DNA from: an uncultured Odoribacter sp.
Lineage (GTDB): Bacteria > Bacteroidota > Bacteroidia > Bacteroidales > Marinifilaceae
Assembly (NCBI GenBank): GCA_905193145.1
Contig: CAJJNP010000146.1
Coordinates: forward strand, 1-8,734
Direction: 5' to 3'
DNA: 8,734 nt
The translations under genes and the position numbers were made by a program. Position 1 is the first letter of the stretch. Every line of letters begins with the position of its first letter. This document shows positions 1 to 6,698 of the stretch, in pieces. The notes below the pieces were generated by a model, which had not been told where the DNA came from, made no database searches, and saw nothing but the letters and a program-made list of their open reading frames with translations.

Positions 1-346
1 AAGCTTTAAAAGTTGAATATTTACGACACTTTTCCAGATTTTTGACCAGCATCTTTTTTTCGATACCCAAAATAGAAAGCAATTCAAGAGTATCAAAACT
101 TTTCACCTGCCGTGGAATAATCATCAAATCATAAGCCGGCTGATTTTCAACCAATAGTTTATTATTTCTATCAAAAATCAATCCTCTGGCAGGATATTGA
201 GTCACAATGCGCTGTGAATTCTGCATTGCTTTAAGTTCGAATGTATCATCCACCACCTGCATATAAAACAGGCGGATGATATATATAAGGCAAACACAAA
301 TTATAATGGATGATATAACCGTTTTGCGGTATGAGTACTTATTCAT
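1..346 (-). CDS. mrdA: Penicillin-binding protein 2, N-terminal part (runs off the left edge)
   Basis: Translating the minus strand from the ATG at 346-344 gives 115 uninterrupted residues that continue past base 1. Residues about 8-28 form one hydrophobic helix (signal anchor). They are followed by the hallmark of the class B PBP dimerisation region: PARGLIFDRN at about residues 52-61, then VENQPAYDLMIIP. PBP2 is the transpeptidase that cross-links peptidoglycan during lateral elongation, acting in the periplasm while anchored in the inner membrane. The catalytic SxxK, SxN and KTG motifs lie outside the window, so activity cannot be judged here. The gene starts 31 nt after the mreD stop, so it is probably the fifth gene of the purH-mreBCD operon; a rodA gene would be expected next. 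The context makes PBP2 much likelier than the divisome protein PBP3. Confidence 0.93.
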   Translation of the reverse strand, partial: MNKYSYRKTVISSIIICVCLIYIIRLFYMQVVDDTFELKAMQNSQRIVTQYPARGLIFDRNNKLLVENQPAYDLMIIPRQVKSFDTLELLSILGIEKKMLVKNLEKCRKYSTFKA

Positions 347-377
347 TTTCTAAAAATTTGAAACAATCCTATTTCCG

Positions 378-884
378 TTAGTTTTGTTTCTTTTTTAAAG
401 TGATAAAATAATATAACAGCATACACAGGGTAGAGACCAAGGTACTTAATACAATGCGTGCTAAAGTAATCCACAGGTTGTTGAAACTAAAAGCTTCGCC
501 AAATATCAATACGAAATTGAATATTGTATTATTGAGCAGTATATATTTGAAAAACCAATTGAATTCACTGATTTTCTGTTTTCCGTGTATTTCATCCAAC
601 TGTTCGCGATTGGATGTAAATAAAAGAAGCCTGGGACGAATATACGCCAGCAAAGTTGTTGCTGCCGTATGAATACCCATCGTATGATTGGCTAAATCGA
701 CAAGAAATCCCAGCGAAAAACCAAACAATAAAATGGCTGTTTTCTGCACACGATAGGGTAGTATGTAAATTGCCAATATGTAAATATTTATGTATACATA
801 AGAATGTATTTGTATATTGTCCAAAATCGTTAATTGAACAAATAATAAAATAAGCAGATGTATAAAATATGTGACATTATTCAT
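378..884 (-). CDS. mreD: Rod shape-determining protein MreD
   Basis: This 168-residue protein is almost entirely hydrophobic, with about five likely membrane helices (roughly residues 5-20, 30-45, 50-64, 113-130 and 138-162) and a short basic tail ending KKKQN. Around residues 58-83 it carries the recognisable MreD stretch with a G-F-L-V-D segment, a conserved-looking glycine (G70) and YIRPR. MreD is the inner-membrane partner of MreC and MreB in the elongasome. Identification rests on size, topology and its place between mreC and mrdA, because MreD sequences diverge widely. Its ATG lies inside the end of mreC (8-nt overlap), which suggests translational coupling. No separate promoter is visible. 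Confidence 0.9.
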   Translation of the reverse strand: MNNVTYFIHLLILLFVQLTILDNIQIHSYVYINIYILAIYILPYRVQKTAILLFGFSLGFLVDLANHTMGIHTAATTLLAYIRPRLLLFTSNREQLDEIHGKQKISEFNWFFKYILLNNTIFNFVLIFGEAFSFNNLWITLARIVLSTLVSTLCMLLYYFITLKKKQN

Positions 885-1710
885 CTCCGTTAGCCTCCAA
901 TTGTTCTTGTTCTTGTTTGCGAGTATTTGCTATGATGTAGACATCAGATATCTTTTTGAAATCTGTTGCAAGTTTTACTTTAATAGTTAAAAAGTTTGCA
1001 GTCTCTTTATTCACAGATTCAATAAAACCAATAATTTCCCCTTCCGGGAAAATGGGAGACAGGCCGGATGTTACAATTGTATCCCCGACTTCGGCATCCA
1101 CGTGAAAAGGGATATCGTTCAAGTATGTATAACGATAATCGTCGCCGTCCCACTGAAGCGAACCATAGTATCCATTTTTCTTTATTTTTGCAGATACACG
1201 CAAATTAACATTGATTAGGGGGAGTATTTTAGAAAAATGTTTGCTGGTTTTTTCTACAACCCCGACCACACCTTCACTGGAACATACAGCCATTTCACTT
1301 GCAATTCCATGCAGGCTACCTTTGTTTATCGTGATATAGTTTTTTGTTTTATTAAATCCGGCATTCAACATTTCTGCCGTAATATATACATATTTACAGT
1401 CAACAGAATCAACAGGATGCCACAGCGAATCAGACGTTGATTCCATTTGCAATACCCTGGCTTTTTCAATTATATTTCGGAGTTCAACATTCTCAGCAAC
1501 CAACTTTTCATTTGTTTCTTTAAGATAGAAGTAATCTCTAATTTCAGTTACAGTTGAAGAAATAGATCCGAAAAAAGAATAAGTATAACCGGAAAATATA
1601 GTTCTCTGATAGTTATTATGCATAACCATCAGAGAAAAAGCTACGATTTCCAATAACACAAAAATTATAGTGAAATGATATTTTACTATCAGCTTTATAA
1701 TTTCTTTCAC
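877..1710 (-). CDS. mreC: Rod shape-determining protein MreC
   Basis: The 277-residue product has a cytoplasmic N-terminus, one membrane helix at about residues 13-30, a short coiled coil at about 62-88 (rich in E, K and L) and then the periplasmic beta-domain. The MreC signatures NKGSLHGI (129-136) and VTSGLSPIFPEG (213-224) are clear. MreC links the MreB filament to periplasmic cell-wall synthases. The start codon is GTG at 1710-1708. An in-frame TGA lies just upstream with no ATG between, and the first internal methionines (28 and 30) fall inside the membrane helix, so GTG is the only convincing start. It begins 13 nt after the mreB stop and its end overlaps the mreD start by 8 nt. The C-terminal tail is rich in Q and E. 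Confidence 0.95.
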   Translation of the reverse strand: MKEIIKLIVKYHFTIIFVLLEIVAFSLMVMHNNYQRTIFSGYTYSFFGSISSTVTEIRDYFYLKETNEKLVAENVELRNIIEKARVLQMESTSDSLWHPVDSVDCKYVYITAEMLNAGFNKTKNYITINKGSLHGIASEMAVCSSEGVVGVVEKTSKHFSKILPLINVNLRVSAKIKKNGYYGSLQWDGDDYRYTYLNDIPFHVDAEVGDTIVTSGLSPIFPEGEIIGFIESVNKETANFLTIKVKLATDFKKISDVYIIANTRKQEQEQLEANGDE

Positions 1711-1723
1711 AATCCAAGATATT

Positions 1724-2746
1724 TTATCTAATCAGGAATGAGAATTTATCTACATTTTTCAACGCAATTCCTGTACCACGGGCTACTGCACGTAAAGGAT
1801 CTTCTGCGATATGGAACGGAATATTCATCTTGTCAGACAAACGCTTATCCAAGCCACGAAGTAGAGCACCACCACCGGCAAGATAAATTCCTTTATTTAC
1901 AATATCAGCATACAGTTCCGGAGGAGTCTGCTCCAATGCTCCTAAAATAGCTATTTCTATTTTCGAAATGGATTTCTCCAAGCAGTGGGCTATTTCCTGA
2001 TAAGACACCGGAACTTCAACCGGTAAAGAAGTCAAGTAATTAGGACCTTGCACGATAAAATCTGCAGGTGGCTCCTCCAATTCAGAAAGGGCAGAACCTA
2101 CATTGATTTTAATTTGTTCCGCCGTACGTTCTCCGATGCGGATATTATGTTGGCGACGCATATACTCTAAAATATCATCCGTCAAATCATCTCCTGCAAT
2201 ACGGATTGACTTATTGCTGACAATACCTCCTAAAGAGATAACTGCAATTTCAGTTGTTCCACCACCTATATCCACAATCATGTTGCCTTCCGGAGCTTCA
2301 ACATCCAATCCGATACCCAAAGCTGCAGCCATAGGTTCGTAAATCATGTATACGTCACGTCCTCCAGCATGTTCAGAAGAGTCGCGTACAGCACGAATTT
2401 CCACTTCTGTACTGCCCGATGGTATACAGACGACGATACGTAGGGAAGGAGAGAAGAATTTGTTATTCACGCTGGCCATCTTGATCATGCCGCGCAACAT
2501 TTGTTCTGCAGCATTAAAGTCGGCAATTACACCATCACGCAACGGGCGGATGGTCTTTATATTGTCGTGAGTCTTTCCTTGCATCTGTCTTGCTCTCTCA
2601 CCGATAGCAATTACCTTCTCCGTTTTGCGATCTATGGCAACAATGGACGGTTCGTTGACCACCATCTTGTCATTGCAGATGATAATTGTATTTGCTGTCC
2701 CTAAGTCAACAGCAATATCTTGTGTCAAGAATGAAAATAATCCCAT
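1724..2746 (-). CDS. mreB: Rod shape-determining protein MreB (bacterial actin)
   Basis: This is a full-length MreB of 340 residues, the usual size. The actin-fold nucleotide-binding motifs are all present: phosphate-1 loop DIAVDLGTANT (10-20), YEPMAAALG with the presumed catalytic E137 (136-144), phosphate-2 loop VDIGGGTTE (158-166) and the adenosine motif GIYLAGGGALLRG (286-298). The N-terminal MGLFSFLTQ is short and hydrophobic and could act as the membrane-contacting end, as reported for other MreB proteins. MreB polymerises under the inner membrane and guides elongation-mode peptidoglycan synthesis. The ATG lies 20 nt after the purH stop, and I see no TAnnTTTG element in that gap, so it is probably co-transcribed from the purH promoter. 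No truncation or missing motif is seen. Confidence 0.97.
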   Translation of the reverse strand: MGLFSFLTQDIAVDLGTANTIIICNDKMVVNEPSIVAIDRKTEKVIAIGERARQMQGKTHDNIKTIRPLRDGVIADFNAAEQMLRGMIKMASVNNKFFSPSLRIVVCIPSGSTEVEIRAVRDSSEHAGGRDVYMIYEPMAAALGIGLDVEAPEGNMIVDIGGGTTEIAVISLGGIVSNKSIRIAGDDLTDDILEYMRRQHNIRIGERTAEQIKINVGSALSELEEPPADFIVQGPNYLTSLPVEVPVSYQEIAHCLEKSISKIEIAILGALEQTPPELYADIVNKGIYLAGGGALLRGLDKRLSDKMNIPFHIAEDPLRAVARGTGIALKNVDKFSFLIR

Positions 2747-2766
2747 TTGTCATTATTGTTAGGGGG

Positions 2767-4302
2767 TTAATGTTTAAAATGACGCATACCGGTAAATAAC
2801 ATGGCAATGCCATATTTATCAGCAGCATCAACAGACTCTTGATCCTTAACAGATCCTCCCGGCTGAATAATAGCAGTGATACCTGCTTTATGAGCAGCCT
2901 CTACGCAGTCAGGGAATGGGAAAAAGGCATCGGATGCCATTACACTTCCTGCGATTCTATCTCCACCTTGCCGAATAGCGTTTTCCAAAGCCCAGATGCG
3001 ACTTACTTGTCCGGGACCGACTCCTGTTGTACAGAGATCTTTGGCAATAGCAATACCATTGGATTTGGTATGCTTTACAATTTTCCAGGCAAACATCAAA
3101 TCGCGTAATTCCTTTTCTGTCGGCTGACGTTTGGTCACAACCTTCAGATCAGAGTCATTCAGCAGCTGGACGTCTAAATCCTGTATTAATAAACCTCCCA
3201 ATACTGTTTTCGCTTTGGTAGCTTTTGTATTCTTGTGCCCGATGCTTTCCAATTGGAGCAGTCGGATATTTTTCTTCTTTGAAAGTATTTCCAACGCTTC
3301 TTTTGAGAAGGACGGAGCAACAATGACTTCCAGGAAAATTTTGGACATTTCTGTTGCAGTCTCTGCATCTATTTCGCGATTGGCCGCGACGATTCCCCCA
3401 AAGATAGATACAGGGTCCGCTTCGTAAGCCTTTTTATATGCCTCAACTAATGACGATGCACTTCCCACACCACACGGATTAGCGTGCTTGGCAGCAACAA
3501 TAGTCGGCTCATCAAACTCCTTCAAAGTTTCCAATGCTCCGTCTGTATCGCCAATGTTGTTGTATGATAATTCTTTACCATGTAATTGAACGGCGCTAGG
3601 CAATGAGCCTTCCGTATCCTTGACTGACGCATAAAAAGCTGCACTTTGGTGAGGATTTTCACCATAACGCAAATCTTGTTTCTTTTCATAGGTCAAAGTA
3701 ATCGTCTTAGGATACTTTATTTTTAATTTTTCTGAGAAATATCCGGCAATTAAAGCGTCATAATGAGAAGTATGGATAAACACCTTGGCTGCCAACATCT
3801 CTTTAGTCTCTGCAGACGTATCTCCATTCGCTTTCAATTCGCTGATGACCAAATCATAATCTTCAGGATCGGTCAGCACCGTCACGAACTTATAATTTTT
3901 AGCAGCAGCCCGTATCATTGTCGGACCACCGATGTCAATGTTTTCTATGATCTCTTCGTGAGAAACTCCCGGTTTTAAAATAGTCTGTTTAAAAGGGTAG
4001 AGGTTACAAACTACTATATCAATAGGCTCGATACTTAAATCAGCCATCTGTTGTTTATGATTCTCATTGTCACGAATTGCCAGAATACCACCTTCAACAT
4101 TTGGATGCAAGGTTTTAACACGACCGTCAAAACACTCCGGGAAGTGGGTCAAATCTGAAATATCCATAACTTTGATGCCTTCTTCTTTTAATTTTTTAGA
4201 AGTGCCACCAGTAGAAATGATTTCCCATCCCATCGAATCTAATGACTTTGCAAACTCTACAATTCCCGTTTTGTCAAAAACACTGATTAATGCTCGTTTC
4301 AT
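2767..4302 (-). CDS. purH: Bifunctional AICAR transformylase / IMP cyclohydrolase PurH
   Basis: PurH carries out the last two steps of de novo purine synthesis in the cytoplasm: formylation of AICAR with 10-formyl-tetrahydrofolate, then ring closure to IMP. The 511-residue product matches the family length. The N-terminal MGS-like cyclohydrolase domain (about 1-195) begins [13 protein letters not shown] and includes [19 protein letters not shown] and the [12 protein letters not shown] segment. The C-terminal transformylase domain begins near YGENPHQ (213-219) and holds the Lys-His pair in [11 protein letters not shown] (K272, H273). The ends [18 protein letters not shown] and [11 protein letters not shown] are typical. 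The reading frame stays open upstream to a TTG at 4347, but the family N-terminus starts exactly at the ATG at 4302-4300, so I use that. It is the first gene of the block leading into mreBCD-mrdA. Confidence 0.97.
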   Translation of the reverse strand: MKRALISVFDKTGIVEFAKSLDSMGWEIISTGGTSKKLKEEGIKVMDISDLTHFPECFDGRVKTLHPNVEGGILAIRDNENHKQQMADLSIEPIDIVVCNLYPFKQTILKPGVSHEEIIENIDIGGPTMIRAAAKNYKFVTVLTDPEDYDLVISELKANGDTSAETKEMLAAKVFIHTSHYDALIAGYFSEKLKIKYPKTITLTYEKKQDLRYGENPHQSAAFYASVKDTEGSLPSAVQLHGKELSYNNIGDTDGALETLKEFDEPTIVAAKHANPCGVGSASSLVEAYKKAYEADPVSIFGGIVAANREIDAETATEMSKIFLEVIVAPSFSKEALEILSKKKNIRLLQLESIGHKNTKATKAKTVLGGLLIQDLDVQLLNDSDLKVVTKRQPTEKELRDLMFAWKIVKHTKSNGIAIAKDLCTTGVGPGQVSRIWALENAIRQGGDRIAGSVMASDAFFPFPDCVEAAHKAGITAIIQPGGSVKDQESVDAADKYGIAMLFTGMRHFKH

Positions 4303-4323
4303 TAGGACTATATTTTTAATTAT

Positions 4324-4350
4324 CGCTTGATAAAATGCTGTTGTCAAGCG
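4324..4350 (-). promoter_or_regulatory. Inverted repeat in the purH leader
   Basis: CGCTTGA (4324-4330) and TCAAGCG (4344-4350) are perfect 7-bp complements separated by 13 nt. If purH is transcribed from the -7 element at 4381-4388, this forms a stem-loop in the purH 5' leader, ending about 21 nt before the ATG. No run of U follows it on either strand, so it does not look like an intrinsic terminator. It does not match the enterobacterial PurR operator, and I do not recognise a purine riboswitch. Its role is unknown; an RNA hairpin or a protein-binding site are both possible. Confidence 0.45.
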
Positions 4351-4380
4351 TGTTCATTTATACTATATACTATTTCGTTG

Positions 4381-4388
4381 CAAAGGTA
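4381..4388 (-). promoter_or_regulatory. Probable purH operon promoter, -7 element
   Basis: On the minus strand this reads TACCTTTG followed by C, an exact match to the Bacteroides -7 consensus TAnnTTTG. A run of seven T lies just upstream. No good TTTG -33 element is found at the expected distance, which is common in this group. Transcription would begin a few bases downstream, giving a purH leader of about 70 nt that includes the 4324-4350 inverted repeat. Confidence 0.6.
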
Positions 4389-4456
4389 TAAAAAAACGAT
4401 ATAATTTAGATATAAAATTATGTATATACGATGTTTTTTTTTATCAGAAAAATTTC

Positions 4457-4464
4457 TATCTTTG
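4457..4464 (+). promoter_or_regulatory. Probable promoter of the small plus-strand gene, -7 element
   Basis: TATCTTTG matches TAnnTTTG exactly and lies 38 nt upstream of the ATG at 4503. A T9 tract (4434-4442) occupies the place where a -33 TTTG would be expected, but there is no exact -33 match. Together with the purH element at 4381-4388 it makes this a divergent promoter region with about 70 bp between the two -7 boxes. Confidence 0.55.
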
Positions 4465-4502
4465 ATTGTTATAATTTGTCCTATGTAATAAATTAAAACG
4501 AC

Positions 4503-4844
4503 ATGAATATTATTACTGCTGATTTTAATTGGTTTTCTTTTCTAATTGTGATTATTGGCGCAGTTATCGGTATTATTAAGTCCAGTAAGAAGCGGGTAGG
4601 GCAAGAAATGTCAGAACCGCTAGAATCCATATTCACATTTGAAGAAGATGAAAGCGATGACAGCACAGAGGTACGTGAGGAGCTCAAAGAAGAAGATAAA
4701 AAAGTAGCGGAGATTTTGGAAGTTCCCAATATTGCAGATACAACCGAGAACCAGGAAGAGGAACAAGAGGTGGAAACCAAACGACAGTTTGATATTCGCC
4801 AAGCAATTATCAGCAGCGAAATTTTAAACCGTCCACATTTTTGA
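4503..4844 (+). CDS. Small single-pass membrane protein with acidic tail, function unknown
   Basis: This 113-residue protein has one membrane helix at about residues 8-26 followed by KSSKKR, which by the positive-inside rule places the tail in the cytoplasm. Residues about 37-92 are strongly acidic and probably disordered. The last 18 residues, FDIRQAIISSEILNRPHF, form a basic and hydrophobic motif. I recall similar C-terminal ends (of the type DLRKAVIYSEILNR) on other small Bacteroidota membrane proteins, but cannot confirm that here. The reverse-strand reading of the same bases is serine-rich and looks like a shadow. The gene has its own promoter-like element 38 nt upstream, is transcribed away from purH, and converges with the beta-barrel gene 20 nt downstream. 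No catalytic motif or named domain is recognised, so no function is assigned. Confidence 0.85.
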   Translation: MNIITADFNWFSFLIVIIGAVIGIIKSSKKRVGQEMSEPLESIFTFEEDESDDSTEVREELKEEDKKVAEILEVPNIADTTENQEEEQEVETKRQFDIRQAIISSEILNRPHF

Positions 4845-4864
4845 TTCCTTTATTTTCAAGGTTA

Positions 4865-6148
4865 TCAGAATTCAATTCCTATTCCGGTAGACAATGTAAA
4901 AGTATAAGGTTTGAAATCAATCAAATCATTTTTACTAAGTGATTGCAGGAAATATCTAAATCCTGGCTCTACCATCAGTTTCACTTTACGGCCCAAAGGA
5001 TATTCAACCCCCAAGCCCAAATCAGTTGAAAGGTTGAATTTTCTAATATTTTCAGTACTTCCCAACAATTCCTTATCTCCGGAAGCCTTCATAAAGACTT
5101 TGTTGTTTACAAGTATACCTCCACTTAATCCTCCGGACAATGAGAACTGCACTTTATTATCATTTAATTGATAGCGAACATGCAAAGGTATTTCAATTGA
5201 ACCAAACACTTGCTCTAACGTTTCATTATTGTCAGATATACTGCTTAATACAATAGCTTTGGCTGTTCTATACGAAACAGCTTTTCTGTCGGTATGGATA
5301 TTACCGAGAGGGGTGCTGACACGAGGTGCTGCATTATCCGTTGAAAAAGCTGCTATACGGGGTGCATTTTTATCTTCCGTACTGCGTTGTCCCATTCTGG
5401 AATAAAAAATTCCTGTCTGGAATGAAAGACGCTTGCGTGGAGTGATTGATATTTTCATTCCGCCACCGACATTCATCATACCATTCAAATCACTGTTAGA
5501 ATAATTAAATCCACGTGTATTTTTGACCGACGATGAATAATTGCCGGCAGAATAAGTCGGAGTAAAATGACCGCTGAGAGTCACCTTGGCATGCTCTTTC
5601 TCTTTTTTGATATCTTTTTTCCCTTCAATCAACAGCCTGTATTCCTGTTGGTTTTTAATGGCATCCCCACTTGTCAAGGGGATAAAATCCCGAGTCAGAT
5701 TCTTTAATTCAAAATTTGAATTCTCTGCAATCAAAGCATTGGAGTAGGATGTTTGCCGGCTAACGGGAGTTATACGTTTTAATGTAGGAGAGGGAGCAAC
5801 GACATTTGTGGTAGAAGTTATTGTCGGTCGGACATTTGATTTTTCGGCATAAGCGACTTCTTTTTCAGCTACGCTCACTTCCGGCCGGGTATCAGGAACA
5901 GCGACATCCGGCTGTAATGTCAGAATCGAATTGTCAGCCACTTGCATTTGCTCCTCTGTATATAATAATTGCCACAATCCGATACAGATAACAATAACTG
6001 CTGCAGCTATACCTCGCAACCACCATTTTCCGATTATTCTCGGGCGCTTGTTTAATTGCTGTTGAATACCTTCCCACACGTATGCCGGCGGATTGCACTC
6101 TTGCTCTTGCAGCGCTTTTTTGAATAGTTTATCTATATTTTCACTCAT
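4865..6148 (-). CDS. Putative anti-sigma-like membrane protein with C-terminal outer-membrane beta-barrel domain
   Basis: The 427-residue protein has four parts. Residues 1-40 are cytoplasmic-looking and include IDKLFKKALQ and PPAYVWEGIQQQL, a pattern I associate with Bacteroidota proteins encoded next to ECF sigma factors. Residues about 42-63 form one membrane helix after basic residues. Residues about 64-185 are a low-complexity linker rich in P, T, S and V. Residues about 186-427 alternate polar and hydrophobic residues as in an 8-10 strand beta-barrel of the PorT/OMP_b-brl type (for example SIEIPLHVRYQL at 317-328) and end in phenylalanine (GIGIEF), the usual outer-membrane C-terminal signal. 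No cleavable signal peptide and no HxxxCxxC zinc site of ZAS anti-sigma factors is seen. The start overlaps the sigma gene by 8 nt. I infer sigma-factor control; the barrel identity is moderately secure, the anti-sigma role less so. Confidence 0.75.
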   Translation of the reverse strand: MSENIDKLFKKALQEQECNPPAYVWEGIQQQLNKRPRIIGKWWLRGIAAAVIVICIGLWQLLYTEEQMQVADNSILTLQPDVAVPDTRPEVSVAEKEVAYAEKSNVRPTITSTTNVVAPSPTLKRITPVSRQTSYSNALIAENSNFELKNLTRDFIPLTSGDAIKNQQEYRLLIEGKKDIKKEKEHAKVTLSGHFTPTYSAGNYSSSVKNTRGFNYSNSDLNGMMNVGGGMKISITPRKRLSFQTGIFYSRMGQRSTEDKNAPRIAAFSTDNAAPRVSTPLGNIHTDRKAVSYRTAKAIVLSSISDNNETLEQVFGSIEIPLHVRYQLNDNKVQFSLSGGLSGGILVNNKVFMKASGDKELLGSTENIRKFNLSTDLGLGVEYPLGRKVKLMVEPGFRYFLQSLSKNDLIDFKPYTFTLSTGIGIEF

Positions 6149-6671
6149 TGTCCAGATACTCTTTTACTTTCTTTTTTAAAATATCTCTAGCTCTCGCTAA
6201 ATTTGACTTGGAGGTACCTTCAGTGATGCCCAAAGCTACGGCAATATCTTTATGTTGCATATCTTCAACTACATATAAGTTAAAGACCAAACGATATCTC
6301 TCCGGCAGCTCCTCAACAAACCGCTGCAATACATCTGCTGGAATACAGACATTTGCGTCAATGTCAACATCCTCAAATTCCGGCAACTCTTCAACTAATT
6401 GAACAGGCTGCTCTTTGCGGTATTTTTCCAGACAAATATTGATAAATATTCGCTTCATCCATCCCTCAAAAGAGCCTTTGCCTGCAAATTGTCCTATAGA
6501 ATCAAATATTTTGATAAAGCCGTCTTGCAAAGAGTCTTCTGCCTCAGCGCGATCTTTGGAAAAACGGATGCAAATGGCAAACATTTTTGCAGCATATAAT
6601 TTATATAGTGCTTCAGCTGCTTTTCTATCGCCCTGTCTGCATTTATCTATTATTTGTTCTATAGTGTACAT
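6141..6671 (-). CDS. ECF-type RNA polymerase sigma factor (sigma-70 family)
   Basis: The 176-residue product has the two-domain ECF layout. Region 2 (about 19-88) includes AEALYKLYAAKMFAIC, AEDSLQDGFIKIF (the RNA polymerase core contact and -10 recognition helix) and FEGWMKRIFINICLEKYRK. An acidic linker follows (about 92-110). Region 4 (about 112-172) includes LPERYRLVFNLYVVEDMQHKDIA and the helix-turn-helix GITEGTSKSNLARAR. It has no region 1.1 or region 3 and no extra C-terminal domain. It would direct RNA polymerase to a small regulon that cannot be read from this window. It starts 27 nt after the aminopeptidase stop and overlaps the downstream membrane gene by 8 nt, so a three-gene transcript is likely. 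No TAnnTTTG element precedes it. Confidence 0.93.
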   Translation of the reverse strand: MYTIEQIIDKCRQGDRKAAEALYKLYAAKMFAICIRFSKDRAEAEDSLQDGFIKIFDSIGQFAGKGSFEGWMKRIFINICLEKYRKEQPVQLVEELPEFEDVDIDANVCIPADVLQRFVEELPERYRLVFNLYVVEDMQHKDIAVALGITEGTSKSNLARARDILKKKVKEYLDNE

Positions 6672-6698
6672 TACATTCTATAAAAGAGATGCAAAATT

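Noticed and set aside
1072..1081. TACAATTGTA inside mreC
   Set aside because: It is a lone copy in coding DNA, encoding part of the conserved TIVTSG segment, with no second site nearby, so it is probably chance.
2103..3978. Several plus-strand open frames of 70-98 codons opposite mreB and purH
   Set aside because: They lie wholly inside strongly conserved genes on the other strand, have no family features, and look like antisense shadows.
4303..4347. N-terminal extension of purH to a TTG at 4347
   Set aside because: The 15 extra residues are unlike the family, which begins at the ATG at 4302 with [13 protein letters not shown]. The extension would also cover the leader inverted repeat.
4493..4802. 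Minus-strand open frames opposite the small membrane gene
   Set aside because: One is serine-rich because it is the complement of the acidic GAA/GAT codons of the plus-strand gene. The plus-strand reading has a sensible membrane helix, tail and promoter.
4845..4866. Possible bidirectional terminator between the convergent genes
   Set aside because: Only a 4-bp CCTT/AAGG pair with a short outer GAT/ATC match can be drawn, and no T tract follows. This is too weak to call.
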